A stretch of DNA of 64,000 nt from Pseudoxanthomonas koreensis (GCF_010093225.1 NZ_PDWM01000001.1:1-64000), one strand, 5' to 3'. Shown: positions 28,002 to 37,504, numbered from the stretch's first letter. Numbers and translations: made by a program. Notes: generated by a model not told the origin, from the letters alone.

Positions 28002-29861
28002 CTAGCCCGCCCCCAGCCGCACCGCGACCTGGTAGGTCAGCAGCGAAGCCAGGTAGGCCAGCGCGAACAGGTAGCCGGCGGCAATCGCCATCGTCTTCCA
28101 CGAGCCGGTCTCGCGCTTGATCGCCGCCCAGGTGGCGATGCACTGCGGTGCGTAGATGAACCACACCAGCAGCGACAGGCCGGTGGCCAGCGACCAGCCG
28201 TCCTGGATCAATGGCGTCAGCGCCAGGGTAGCGGCCTCGTCGTCGGCGGCCGACAGCGCGTAGACGGTGGCCAGCGAGGACACCGCCACTTCGCGCGCGG
28301 CCAGGCCGGGGATCAGCGCGATGCAGATCTGCCAGTTGAAGCCCAGCGGCGCGAACACCACCGCCAGCGCGTGGCCGATGCGGCCGGCGAAGCTGTAGTC
28401 GATCGCCGGCATCGTCGCGTCGGCCGGCGCGGCCGGGAACGACAGCAGCACCCACAGCAGCACGGTCAGGGCGAAGATGATCCCGCCCACGCGCTTGAGG
28501 AAGATCATGCCGCGCTCGTACAGGCCGATCCCCAGGTCGCGCAGGTTGGGCAGGCGGTACGAGGGCAGCTCCAGCATCAGCGGGTGCTCGCCCTTGTCGC
28601 GGCGCCACTTCTTCATCACCCACGACACCGCCAGCGCGCTGAGGATGCCGGCCATGTACAGCCCGAACAGCACCAGCCCCTGCAGGTTGAACCCGCCCCA
28701 GACCTCGCGCGAGGGAATGAAGGCGCCGATCAGCAGCGCATACACCGGCAGCCGCGCCGAGCAGGTCATCAGCGGCGCCACCAGGATCGTGGCCAGGCGG
28801 TCGCGCGGGTCCTGGATGCTGCGCGTGGCCATGATCCCCGGGATCGCGCAGGCGAAGCTGGACAGCAACGGGATGAACGAGCGCCCGGACAGGCCGGCGC
28901 CGGCCATCAGCCGGTCGAGCAGGAACGCCGCGCGCGGCAGGTAGCCCGATTCCTCCAGCGCCAGGATGAAGGCGAACAGGATCAGGATCTGCGGCAGGAA
29001 CACGATCACCCCGCCCAGGCCGGCGATGATGCCGTCCACCAGCAGGCTGGCCAGCGGGCCCTCGGCCATGCGCGAGCCCACCCATTCGCCGAGCGCGGCG
29101 GTGCCGGCTTCGATCAGGTCCATCATCGGCGTGGCCCAGGCGTAGACGGCCTGGAAGATCAGGAACATCACCACCGCCAGGGTCAGCAGCCCGAACAGCG
29201 GATGCAGCAGCCAGCGGTCCAGGGCGTCGTCGACCTTCGCCGTGCGCGTGGGCATCGACACCGTGGCAGCGAGCAGGCGCCGGGTCTCGGCGTGCAGGTC
29301 GGCATCGTCGGCCAGTTGCACCCCGGGCGCATGCAGGTGCGCGGCCAGCTGGTCGATGCCCTCGACCAGCGCGCGCGCGCCGTGGTGGCGCCCCGCCACC
29401 GTCTCCACCACCGGCACGCCGAGCTCGCGCTCCAGCGCTTCGCGGTCGATGGCGATGCCGCGCCGCGCCGCCGCGTCGCTCATGTTCAGCGCCACGATCA
29501 TCGGCTTGCCCATCTGCCGCACTTCCAGCACGAAGCGCAGGTGCAGGCGCAGGTTGGTGGCATCGACCACGCACACCAGCACGTCCGGGGCCGCTTCGCC
29601 CGGGTAGAAGCCGCGGCACAGGTCGCGGGTGATCGCCTCGTCCAGGCTGGCAGGCTTGAGGCTGTAGGCACCGGGCAGGTCGAGCACCGCGTAGCTGCGC
29701 CCGGACGGCGAGTGCAGCCGGCCTTCCTTGCGCTCGACGGTCACGCCGGCGTAGTTGGCGACCTTCTGCCGGCTGCCGGTGAGCTGGTTGAACAACGCGG
29801 TCTTGCCCGAATTCGGGTTGCCCAGCAGGGCCAGGCGCAAGGTGTCGGTGGCGGCGCTCAT
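28002..29861 (-). CDS. feoB: Ferrous iron transporter FeoB
   Basis: Inner-membrane Fe(II) transporter of 619 aa. The N-terminal G-protein domain has G1 GNPNSGKT (14-21), a VTVERKEG switch region, G3 DLPGAYSL and G4 NMSD. Then come a helical linker and two Gate-type membrane segments with conserved serine/cysteine stretches (SFACAIPGIMATR). It is shorter than the ~770 aa E. coli protein, as is common for relatives. Its ATG overlaps the feoA stop by four bases (ATGA), so the two are translationally coupled. Expression is probably controlled by Fur from the site upstream of feoA. Confidence 0.95.
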   Translation of the reverse strand: MSAATDTLRLALLGNPNSGKTALFNQLTGSRQKVANYAGVTVERKEGRLHSPSGRSYAVLDLPGAYSLKPASLDEAITRDLCRGFYPGEAAPDVLVCVVDATNLRLHLRFVLEVRQMGKPMIVALNMSDAAARRGIAIDREALERELGVPVVETVAGRHHGARALVEGIDQLAAHLHAPGVQLADDADLHAETRRLLAATVSMPTRTAKVDDALDRWLLHPLFGLLTLAVVMFLIFQAVYAWATPMMDLIEAGTAALGEWVGSRMAEGPLASLLVDGIIAGLGGVIVFLPQILILFAFILALEESGYLPRAAFLLDRLMAGAGLSGRSFIPLLSSFACAIPGIMATRSIQDPRDRLATILVAPLMTCSARLPVYALLIGAFIPSREVWGGFNLQGLVLFGLYMAGILSALAVSWVMKKWRRDKGEHPLMLELPSYRLPNLRDLGIGLYERGMIFLKRVGGIIFALTVLLWVLLSFPAAPADATMPAIDYSFAGRIGHALAVVFAPLGFNWQICIALIPGLAAREVAVSSLATVYALSAADDEAATLALTPLIQDGWSLATGLSLLVWFIYAPQCIATWAAIKRETGSWKTMAIAAGYLFALAYLASLLTYQVAVRLGAG

Positions 29862-30133
29862 GTCGTCGCCTCCCGCATGCCCGTCACCCGAATGCCCGCC
29901 ACCCGCACCCGCGCCGCCTCGCTGCGGCGCAGGGCGAAGCGCGTATAGCCGACCTGGACCAGCAGCGGCTCGGCGCCGAACGGCCCCCTGGCGACGACCT
30001 CGACCTGCTCCCCGGCAACGAAGCCCAGCTCGCGCAGGCGGCGGGCGATGGCGTCGTTGGGCTGGTGGTCCTCTACGGACTCGACGGTGACGGGGGTGCG
30101 TGGCGGCAGCTCGGACAGCGTCACGGGGGGCAT
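29858..30133 (-). CDS. feoA: Ferrous iron transport protein FeoA
   Basis: SH3-like cytoplasmic protein of 91 aa that supports FeoB. It shows RRLRELGFVAGEQVEVVARGPFG and a hydrophobic strand after it, typical of FeoA. The ATG at 30133 is chosen because the frame upstream has no homology and contains the Fur-box-like site and a possible promoter. It is the first gene of a feoA-feoB-DUF6587 operon. Confidence 0.9.
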   Translation of the reverse strand: MPPVTLSELPPRTPVTVESVEDHQPNDAIARRLRELGFVAGEQVEVVARGPFGAEPLLVQVGYTRFALRRSEAARVRVAGIRVTGMREATT

Positions 30134-30147
30134 CAGGCGGTCTGGCT

Positions 30148-30171
30148 TATCAAGAATTGTTCTCAATTGTA
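30148..30171 (-). promoter_or_regulatory. Fur-box-like site overlapping the feoA promoter
   Basis: The stretch TCAAGAATTGTTCTCAA (30150-30166) is an imperfect inverted repeat (TCAAGAA-TTG-TTCTCAA) resembling Fur boxes. On the minus strand a -10-like TACAAT (30166-30171) runs directly into it, so bound Fur would block transcription. The feoA start is 14 bases further on. A fur gene is at 48361. Confidence 0.65.
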
Positions 30172-30272
30172 CCATTCCCGGCACGGCCGGGGCCGGGCGC
30201 GCGCCGCGCTGCGTCATGGTCGATGCCGTGCCGGCGGCTATCATCCATGGCCTTGATCCATCGGGACCGACC

Positions 30273-31061
30273 ATGGCCGAACCGCTGCTGACCGAACGCG
30301 CCGGGCCGGTGCTGCGCCTGCGCCTGAACCGGCCGCAGCTGCACAACGCCTTCGACGCCGCGCTGATCGCCGCGCTCACCGCAGCGCTGGAGGCCGCCGG
30401 CGCCGACCCCGGTGTCCGCGTGGTGGTGCTGGAGGGCGAAGGCGCCTCCTTCTCCGCCGGCGCCGACCTGCAGTGGATGCGCGGCATGGCCGCCGCCAGC
30501 GAGGACGAGAACCGCACCGACGCCCTGGCCCTGGCGCGGCTGATGCGCACCCTGGACGAACTGCCGCGGCCGACCATCGCCCGGGTGCACGGACCGGCCT
30601 TCGGCGGCGGCGTGGGCCTGGTGGCCTGTTGCGACATCGCCATCGGCACCCCGCAGGCGCGCTTCGGCCTGACCGAAAGCCGGCTGGGCCTGCTGCCGGC
30701 GGTGATTTCGCCCTATGTGGTCGCCGCGATCGGGCCACGCCAGGCGCGGCGCTGGTTCGCCACGGCGCAGATGTTCGACGCCGGTGCCGCGCTGGGCATA
30801 GGCCTGCTGCACGAGGTCGTGCCCGCCGACGCGCTGGATGCGGCGGTGGCCGCGCAGGGCGCGCTGCTGTGCCGCGCCGCGCCGAACGCGGCGGGGCTGG
30901 CCAAGGCGCTGGTGCGTCAAGCGGCGCACCCGGGCGAGGCCGCGGCCTGCGACCGGGCCAACGCCGACCTGATCGCGCGCCTGCGGGTGTCCGCGGAAGG
31001 CCAGGAAGGCATCGGCGCCTTCCTCGAAAAGCGCGCCCCGGCCTGGGCACCCGGGGAATGA
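30273..31061 (+). CDS. liuC: Methylglutaconyl-CoA hydratase (enoyl-CoA hydratase family)
   Basis: Crotonase-fold enzyme of 262 aa that hydrates 3-methylglutaconyl-CoA to HMG-CoA. The oxyanion-hole region FSAGADLQWMR and HGPAFGGGVGLVACCD are typical. The glutamate-containing stretch LTESRLGLLPAVISPYV is characteristic of the leucine-pathway hydratases. The ATG at 30273 fits the family start; upstream frame is unrelated. It is followed 87 bases later by the MCC alpha gene, and it is divergent from feoA. Confidence 0.88.
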   Translation: MAEPLLTERAGPVLRLRLNRPQLHNAFDAALIAALTAALEAAGADPGVRVVVLEGEGASFSAGADLQWMRGMAAASEDENRTDALALARLMRTLDELPRPTIARVHGPAFGGGVGLVACCDIAIGTPQARFGLTESRLGLLPAVISPYVVAAIGPRQARRWFATAQMFDAGAALGIGLLHEVVPADALDAAVAAQGALLCRAAPNAAGLAKALVRQAAHPGEAAACDRANADLIARLRVSAEGQEGIGAFLEKRAPAWAPGE

Positions 31062-31148
31062 ACCCCATGCCCGCACGCTTCGCCCGCCTGTGCCGCGGCA
31101 CGCCCGTGCTCCCGGCCTGACGCCTCCCGGCCCGACTTCCAGGACCCC

Positions 31149-33200
31149 ATGTTCGAGAAGATCCTCATCGCCAACCGCGGCGAAATCGCCTGCCGCATCA
31201 TCCGCAGCTGCCGCCGGCTGGGCATCGCCAGCGTGGCGGTATATTCCGACGCCGACGCCAACGCGCTGCACGTGCGCCTGGCCGACGAAGCGCACCGCAT
31301 CGGCGGCAACGCACCCGCAGACAGCTACCTGCGCGGCGAGGCGGTGATCGAGGCGGCGGTGCGCAGCGGCGCCCAGGCCATCCATCCCGGCTACGGCTTC
31401 CTGTCCGAGAACGCGGATTTCGCCGAGGCGGTGGCCGCGGCCGGGCTGGTGTTCATCGGCCCGCGCGCGGAATCGATGCGGCGCATGGGCAGCAAGGCCG
31501 GCGCCAAGCAACTGATGGCCACGGCCGGGGGGCCGGTGGTGCCCGGCTACAACGGCGAGGACCAGAGCCTGGCCACGCTCTCGCGCGAGGCCGCGCGGAC
31601 GGGCTTTCCGCTGATGGTCAAGGCCGCCCACGGCGGCGGCGGCAAGGGCATGCGCGTGGTCCACCGCCTGGATGATTTCGTGCCGGCGCTTGAGAGCTGC
31701 CAACGCGAGGCGCGCAACGCCTTCGGCCGCGACCGCGTGCTGCTGGAACGCTACGTGGCCACCCCGCGGCACATCGAGATCCAGGTGTTCGGCGATGCGC
31801 ATGGCGAGGTGATCCACCTCAACGAGCGCGAATGCTCGGCCCAGCGCCGCTACCAGAAGGTGCTGGAGGAATCGCCCTCGCCGTTCCTCACCCCGGAGCT
31901 GCGCGCGGCCATGGGCCAGGCCGCGGTCGCCGCCGCGCGCGCGATCGGCTACGTCAACGCCGGCACGGTGGAGTTCATCGTCGACGCCGACGGCAACTTC
32001 TATTTCATGGAGATCAACACCCGGCTGCAGGTCGAACACCCGGTCACCGAGATGGTCACCGGCCTGGACCTGGTCGAATGGCAGCTGCGCGTGGCCGCCG
32101 GCGAGCCGCTGCCGCTGCGGCAGGAACAGGTGCCGCAGGAAGGCCATGCGATCGAAGTGCGGCTGTACGCCGAAGACCCCGACGCCGGCTTCCTGCCCGC
32201 CTCCGGCACCCTGCGCGCGCTGGAACTGCCGGCGCCGTCGCCGCGGGTGCGGGTCGATGCGGGAGTGGAGGCCGGCGACACGGTCACCGTGTTCTACGAC
32301 CCGATGATCGCCAAGCTCATCGTCCACGACGCCGACCGCCCGCGCGCGCTGTCGCGGCTGCGCGCGGCGCTGGCCCGCTGCCATGTCGCCGGCACGAAGA
32401 CCAACCTCGCCTTCCTCGAGGCGCTGGCGCGGCATCCGGCCGTGGTCGAGGGCCGGATCGACACCGGCTACCTGGACCGGCACCTGGACGAATTCCTGGA
32501 TACCGGTGCGGCACTGCCCTCCCCGCTGCTGGCGGCCGCCGGCACCGCCCTGCTCCTGCGCGCACAGGCCCGCGAGGCCGGCTCGGCCCGCGGCAGCGGC
32601 GACCCGGCTTCGCCGTGGGCGGTCGCCGACGGCTGGCGCCTGCACGGCCGCGCGCCACGGCGGCCGCGCCTGCAGGCCGGCGGCCAGGTGCACGAACTCC
32701 ACGCCCGCGGCCATGGCGGCGACTGGCAGGTGGCCGTGGCCGAGGCCAGCCATGCGGTGGCCGGCGCGCGCCTGGCCGACGGCCTGCTCGACCTGCGTAT
32801 CGACGGTCAGGGGCACAGGCTGGCGGTCTTCATGGAAGGCGACCTGCTCGAACTGCACGACGGCCACCGCCGCGCGCAGCTGCGCCTGCTGCCGGCCGAG
32901 CGCGGCGAAGGCACCGGCGGCGGCGCGGGCGACGGCCGGGTGCTGGCGCCGATGCCCGGCCGGGTGGTACTGGTGAAGGCCAGCGCCGGCCAGGCCGTGG
33001 TTGCCGGCGCCGAGCTGCTAGTGATGGAGGCGATGAAGATGGAGCTGACGGTCAAGGCACCGCGCGACGGCATCGTCTCCGAACTGCGGGCGGTGGCCGG
33101 CGATTTCGTCGAGGCCGACGCGGTGCTGGCGGTGGTCGCGCCGCCGCCGGACGGCGCGGCGGCAGGCACGGCGCCAGGCACGGCGGAGGAGCAGGCATGA
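31149..33200 (+). CDS. liuD: Methylcrotonyl-CoA carboxylase, biotin carboxylase/BCCP subunit
   Basis: Alpha subunit of 683 aa. An ATP-grasp biotin carboxylase domain fills residues 1-450, beginning MFEKILIANRGEIACR, with the glycine-rich loop KAAHGGGGKGM. A linker region follows, and the C-terminal biotinyl domain carries the biotin lysine K630 in EAMKMELTV. Together with the beta subunit encoded at 23752 it forms MCC. The stop overlaps the start of the HMG-CoA lyase gene (ATGA), showing translational coupling. Confidence 0.94.
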   Translation: MFEKILIANRGEIACRIIRSCRRLGIASVAVYSDADANALHVRLADEAHRIGGNAPADSYLRGEAVIEAAVRSGAQAIHPGYGFLSENADFAEAVAAAGLVFIGPRAESMRRMGSKAGAKQLMATAGGPVVPGYNGEDQSLATLSREAARTGFPLMVKAAHGGGGKGMRVVHRLDDFVPALESCQREARNAFGRDRVLLERYVATPRHIEIQVFGDAHGEVIHLNERECSAQRRYQKVLEESPSPFLTPELRAAMGQAAVAAARAIGYVNAGTVEFIVDADGNFYFMEINTRLQVEHPVTEMVTGLDLVEWQLRVAAGEPLPLRQEQVPQEGHAIEVRLYAEDPDAGFLPASGTLRALELPAPSPRVRVDAGVEAGDTVTVFYDPMIAKLIVHDADRPRALSRLRAALARCHVAGTKTNLAFLEALARHPAVVEGRIDTGYLDRHLDEFLDTGAALPSPLLAAAGTALLLRAQAREAGSARGSGDPASPWAVADGWRLHGRAPRRPRLQAGGQVHELHARGHGGDWQVAVAEASHAVAGARLADGLLDLRIDGQGHRLAVFMEGDLLELHDGHRRAQLRLLPAERGEGTGGGAGDGRVLAPMPGRVVLVKASAGQAVVAGAELLVMEAMKMELTVKAPRDGIVSELRAVAGDFVEADAVLAVVAPPPDGAAAGTAPGTAEEQA

Positions 33201-34090
33201 GCGACTTCGTCCGCATCGTCGAGGTCGCCCCGCGCGACGGCCTGCAGAACGAAGCGGCGATGGTCGCCACCGCCGACAAGATCGCGCTGGTCGACCGGCT
33301 CTCGGCCACCGGCCTGCGCAGCATCGAGGCGACCAGCTTCGTCAGCCCGAAGTGGGTGCCGCAGCTGGCCGACGCGGCCGAGGTGATGGCCGGCATCCAG
33401 CGCCGTCCCGGCGTGTCCTATCCGGTGCTGGTGCCCAACCTGCAGGGCTACGAACGTGCCCGCGCCGCCGGCGCCGACGAGGTGGCGGTGTTCACCGCCG
33501 CGTCCGAGGCCTTCAACCGGCGCAACATCAACGCCTCCATCGACGAGTCGATCGAACGCTTCGCACCGGTGCTGGCGCAGGCGCGGCAGGACGGCGTGCG
33601 CGTGCGCGGCTACGTCTCCACCGTGCTCGGCTGTCCCTACCAGGGCCAGGTGCCACTGGCCGACGTGGTCCGCGTGGCTGCGCGCCTGCACGCGCTGGGC
33701 TGCTACGAGGTCTCGCTGGGCGACACCATCGGCGTGGGCACGCCGCTGAAGGCGCGGGCGATGCTGGACGCGGTCGCCACCGAAGTGCCCATGGCTGCGC
33801 TGGCCGTGCATTTCCACGACACCTGGGGCCAGGCCCTGGCCAACGTCGCCGCCTGCGTCGAAGCCGGCGTGCGCGTGGCCGACGCGGCCGTGGCCGGGAC
33901 CGGCGGCTGTCCCTACGCCAAGGGCGCCAGCGGCAATGTTGCCAGCGAGGACCTGGTGTATATGCTGCACGGCATGGGGATCGAAACGGGGATCGACCTG
34001 GAGGCGCTGGCCGCGACCGGCCGCTGGCTGGCATCGCGCCTGGGCCGGGACACCGGCAGCAAGGTCGGGCGGGCCCTGGCGGCCGCATGA
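33197..34090 (+). CDS. liuE: Hydroxymethylglutaryl-CoA lyase
   Basis: Lyase of 297 aa that splits HMG-CoA to acetoacetate and acetyl-CoA, the last carbon-cleaving step of leucine breakdown. The N-terminal EVAPRDGLQNE holds the catalytic arginine and metal ligand, HFHDTWGQALANV provides the metal histidines, and GTGGCPYAKGASGN contains the active-site cysteine loop. It overlaps MCC-alpha upstream and the GGDEF/EAL gene downstream by four bases each, so the three are one translational unit. Confidence 0.94.
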   Translation: MSDFVRIVEVAPRDGLQNEAAMVATADKIALVDRLSATGLRSIEATSFVSPKWVPQLADAAEVMAGIQRRPGVSYPVLVPNLQGYERARAAGADEVAVFTAASEAFNRRNINASIDESIERFAPVLAQARQDGVRVRGYVSTVLGCPYQGQVPLADVVRVAARLHALGCYEVSLGDTIGVGTPLKARAMLDAVATEVPMAALAVHFHDTWGQALANVAACVEAGVRVADAAVAGTGGCPYAKGASGNVASEDLVYMLHGMGIETGIDLEALAATGRWLASRLGRDTGSKVGRALAAA

Positions 34091-36642
34091 GCGCCGCCGG
34101 CCAGGGCGTCTCCGGGTCCACGCAGGGCGTGGAACCGGAGGCGGTTTTGGCCGCACTGGCCGCGGCCCTGCGCGATCCGTCGCTGGCGCCTGGCATGCGC
34201 CGCCTGCTGCAGCAGGCCCACGACACCCTGCACCAGGCCCTGGCCGAGGGCGAGTCGGCGCGCCTGCGCTACCACGCCCTGTTCGACGCGGTGCCCGACC
34301 CGGTCAGCATCCTCAGCGAGACCGGCATCGTCCTGGACCTCAACAAGGCCGGCATCCGCGCCTACCACCGACCGCGCGAGGAAATCGTCGGCCAGCCGAT
34401 CGAGGTGCTCAATCCGGACCTGCCACCGGACCACCTGATGCCGGTCTGGGAAACGCTCAACCGCGGCGAGACCTACGTCATCGAAGTCACCAACATGCGT
34501 GGCGACGGCAGCCGCTTCCCGGTGGAAGTGCATTCGGCCGGCTTCCGGCACGGCGGACGGCGCTGCATCGTGGCGGTGGCACGCGACCTGAGCAGCCGCT
34601 GGCAGGCCGAGTCGCGCTACCGCCTGCTGATGGAGTCGATCGACAAGGGCGTGCTGCTGCTGGACCGCCAGCTGAACCTGCTCTCGGCCAATCCGGCCGC
34701 GCACCGCATCCTCGGCCCGGGCGTGGAAACCGACGTGCATGCGCAACCGCGCGAATGGACCATCGTCGACGAACACGGACGCGTGTTGAGCGAAGACCAA
34801 TGGCCGACCCAGCGTTCGCTGGCCACCGGCCAGATCATCCCCAGCACCACCATCGGCCTGCACCACCTGCCCAGCGACCGCATGGTCTGGATCTCGGCGA
34901 CGACGGTGCCGGTGTTCTCGTCCGGGCGCGACGAAGCCGACCACGTGTTCGTGCTGTTCAGCGACATCACCGAGCTCAAGCGCGACAGCACCCTGTTCGA
35001 CCGCGCCCAGTCGCTGGCCCACATCGGCGGCTGGGAGTGGGACCGCGGCCGCCAGCGCCTGTACCTGACCGGCGAGGCCTCGCGCATCATCGACCTGGAA
35101 CCGGGCCGGCGCGGCATGGACGAACTGATGGAGCGGCTGCGCCCGCGCGACCGCCACCTGCTCGACGAGGCGCTGGAAGACGCCTTCGCCCGGCGCTCGC
35201 CATTCGACCTGGAACTGCAGGGCCAGCGCGGCGACGGGCACAGTTTCTGGATCCGGATCATCGGCGAGGTCGAGCCCGGCAACCATGTCTCGCCGCGCAT
35301 CGCCGGTACCCTGCAGGACATCACCGAGCGCAAGCAGGCCGAGGAGACCCTGCGCATCCAGGCGCGCACCGACCCGCTCACCGGCATCCTCAACCGCGAT
35401 GCGATCCTGGGCGAACTGGACGCGCGCCTGCGCGAACCGGCGCAGGCCGCGGTGGCGGTGCTGTACATCGACCTGGACCGTTTCAAGACGGTCAACGACG
35501 TGCTCGGCCACGGTGCCGGCGACGACCTGCTGGTGCGCACCGGCCAGCGCATCGCCCACGCCATCGGCACCGAAGGCCTGCTCGCCCGCTTCGGCGGCGA
35601 CGAGTTCCTGGTCCTGTGCGACGGCAACGACCCGGAACAGGCGCCGCACCTGGCCGAGGCGATCCTGCAGTCGCTGGTGCCCCCGTTCCTGTTCGGTGAG
35701 GACGAGTTCACGGTCAGCGCCAGCATCGGCATCGCGTACGCCCCGGCCGACGGCACCCGGCCACAGCAGCTGATCCAGAGCGCCGACATCGCCATGTACG
35801 ACTGCAAGCGCCGCAGCCGCAACGGCTGGCAGGTGTTCACCCCGGACCTGGCGCAGAAGCAGCAGGACCGGCTGCAGATCGAGACCCAGCTGCGGCGCGC
35901 GCTGGACAACGCCGAGTTCCGCCTCGTGTACCAGCCGCAGGTGGACCTGCGCCACGGCCAGATCGTCGCCGCCGAAGCGCTGATCCGCTGGCAGAGCCAC
36001 CAGCTGGGCGAACTGCGCCCGGACCTGTTCATCAGCCACGCCGAAACCACCGGCGACATCGTCCGCATCGGCGACTGGGTGCTGCGCGAGGCCTGCCGCC
36101 AGGTGCGCGAGTGGCGCGAGCAGGGGCTGGGCGTCGTGCGCGTGGCGATCAACGTGTCTTACCGCCAGTTCGTCGCCGAGGACCTGGCGGTGAAGGTCGG
36201 CGAGACCCTGCGCGAATTCGACCTGCCCGGCTCGGCGCTGGAGCTGGAGTTCACCGAACGGGTGCTGATCGAGGATGCACCGGCGACCCTGCGCACCTTC
36301 GCCGAGCTGCGGCGGATGGGCGTGGTACTGACCATCGACGACTTCGGCGAGGGCTACAGCGCACTCAACTACCTGCGCCGGCTGCCGATCCACGGGCTCA
36401 AGCTGAGCCAGCTGTTCGTCGAGGGCGTGCCGGAGAACCGCTCGGACGTGGCCGTGTGCGAGGCGGTGAGCGCGATCGCACGCAGCCTGGGCCTGGGCCT
36501 GGTCGCCGAGGGCGTGGAACTGGAGGCGCAGCGGCGCTTCCTGCTGGAGCTCGGCGTCCCCGTCGGCCAGGGCTTCCTCTTCGCCCCCGGCCTGCCCCCC
36601 GACGAACTGGCCCACCGCATCGCCACCAGCCAGGGCGCCTGA
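34087..36642 (+). CDS. PAS-GGDEF-EAL cyclic-di-GMP signalling protein
   Basis: Cytoplasmic protein of 851 aa with no membrane segment. Three PAS-like sensor regions cover about residues 65-425. The diguanylate cyclase domain keeps the active motif GGDEF (503-507). The phosphodiesterase domain keeps EAL (630-632), IDDFGEGYSAL, VAEGVE and the late GQGF, but the common KID motif reads KLS. Both activities are therefore possible. Its ATG overlaps the HMG-CoA lyase stop (ATGA), an unusual coupling of c-di-GMP turnover to leucine catabolism. Confidence 0.9.
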   Translation: MSAAGQGVSGSTQGVEPEAVLAALAAALRDPSLAPGMRRLLQQAHDTLHQALAEGESARLRYHALFDAVPDPVSILSETGIVLDLNKAGIRAYHRPREEIVGQPIEVLNPDLPPDHLMPVWETLNRGETYVIEVTNMRGDGSRFPVEVHSAGFRHGGRRCIVAVARDLSSRWQAESRYRLLMESIDKGVLLLDRQLNLLSANPAAHRILGPGVETDVHAQPREWTIVDEHGRVLSEDQWPTQRSLATGQIIPSTTIGLHHLPSDRMVWISATTVPVFSSGRDEADHVFVLFSDITELKRDSTLFDRAQSLAHIGGWEWDRGRQRLYLTGEASRIIDLEPGRRGMDELMERLRPRDRHLLDEALEDAFARRSPFDLELQGQRGDGHSFWIRIIGEVEPGNHVSPRIAGTLQDITERKQAEETLRIQARTDPLTGILNRDAILGELDARLREPAQAAVAVLYIDLDRFKTVNDVLGHGAGDDLLVRTGQRIAHAIGTEGLLARFGGDEFLVLCDGNDPEQAPHLAEAILQSLVPPFLFGEDEFTVSASIGIAYAPADGTRPQQLIQSADIAMYDCKRRSRNGWQVFTPDLAQKQQDRLQIETQLRRALDNAEFRLVYQPQVDLRHGQIVAAEALIRWQSHQLGELRPDLFISHAETTGDIVRIGDWVLREACRQVREWREQGLGVVRVAINVSYRQFVAEDLAVKVGETLREFDLPGSALELEFTERVLIEDAPATLRTFAELRRMGVVLTIDDFGEGYSALNYLRRLPIHGLKLSQLFVEGVPENRSDVAVCEAVSAIARSLGLGLVAEGVELEAQRRFLLELGVPVGQGFLFAPGLPPDELAHRIATSQGA

Positions 36643-36658
36643 TCCGCGCCGCGCTCCC

Positions 36659-36793
36659 TGTAGGAGCCCACTTCAGGGGGCGACCCGATGCCGCCCGGAG
36701 GCGCCGCGGTCAACGCGCACCCTCCGGTGCGATCGCGTGGGATGTCGCTTCGATCCGGCGCTTTCGGGTCGCCCCCTGAAGTGGGCTCCTACA
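36659..36793. repeat. REP doublet, TGTAGGAGCCC type
   Basis: Inverted arms at 36659-36686 and 36766-36793, close copies of those at 16053, 18783 and 27585. They fill the 160-base gap between the convergent GGDEF/EAL and MOSC genes. Confidence 0.88.
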
Positions 36794-36802
36794 GGAAGGC
36801 CG

Positions 36803-37504
36803 TCAGGGGACGGAGGGGCCGGACAGGCGGTTGTCCCACGCTTCCGTCCGATCCTGTTCCAGGCGGCGCTGGAACAGCGTGCGCCATGACGGCACCAGCG
36901 GCAGTTCCAGCGCGGCGAGCAGTTCGGCGCGGTCCAGGGTGCGGCGGTAGAGCAGCTCGGCCAGCCGCGGCAGCGGCCATTGCGGATGCGGGCGCTCGAG
37001 CAGCACCAGATCGTCGCCGGCCTGCACGGTACCGGGCTCGAGCACGCGGTAGTACCAGCCGCTGCGCCCGCTGTCCTGCACCCGCCGCGCCATGTCGGCG
37101 ATGCCGAAGCGGTCGGAAAGTTTCCAGCACGGCTGGCGTCCCTGGGCCAGCTCGACCACCGCGCTGCCCAGGCGCAGGCGGTCGCCCAGGCACAGGTCGG
37201 CCTCGGTCACCCCGGTGCTGCTGATGTTCTCGCCGAACGCGCCCGGCGCTCCCAGCAGCGGATGCGCACCGATCTCGCCACGCCAGGCGACGTAGTGTTC
37301 GCGCGCGTAGTGGTGGACGGCCTTGTCCGGCCCGCCGTGCACGCGGCGGTCGCCCTGCTCGTCGCCTTGCAGGCCTTCGGCGCCGATGGCCACCGCGCCG
37401 GCCACCGGCTGCTTGGCGATCGCGCTGCGGCTGTCCGGGCGGGTGTAGGCCACCGCCTTGCCGGTCAGCACCGCATCGATCCGGGCGAGCACGCGCACGG
37501 CCAT
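36803..37504 (-). CDS. MOSC domain protein (YiiM family)
   Basis: Protein of 233 aa with a MOSC domain and the helical 3-alpha C-terminal part of YiiM. The conserved cysteine is in QGRQPCWKLSDRFG, and LQGDEQGDRRVHGGPDKAVH is the typical early motif. YiiM-type MOSC proteins bind molybdenum cofactor and help reduce N-hydroxylated compounds. The ATG at 37504 is used; upstream frame lacks homology. It lies 32 bases downstream of an aminotransferase gene on the same strand. Confidence 0.88.
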   Translation of the reverse strand: MAVRVLARIDAVLTGKAVAYTRPDSRSAIAKQPVAGAVAIGAEGLQGDEQGDRRVHGGPDKAVHHYAREHYVAWRGEIGAHPLLGAPGAFGENISSTGVTEADLCLGDRLRLGSAVVELAQGRQPCWKLSDRFGIADMARRVQDSGRSGWYYRVLEPGTVQAGDDLVLLERPHPQWPLPRLAELLYRRTLDRAELLAALELPLVPSWRTLFQRRLEQDRTEAWDNRLSGPSVP

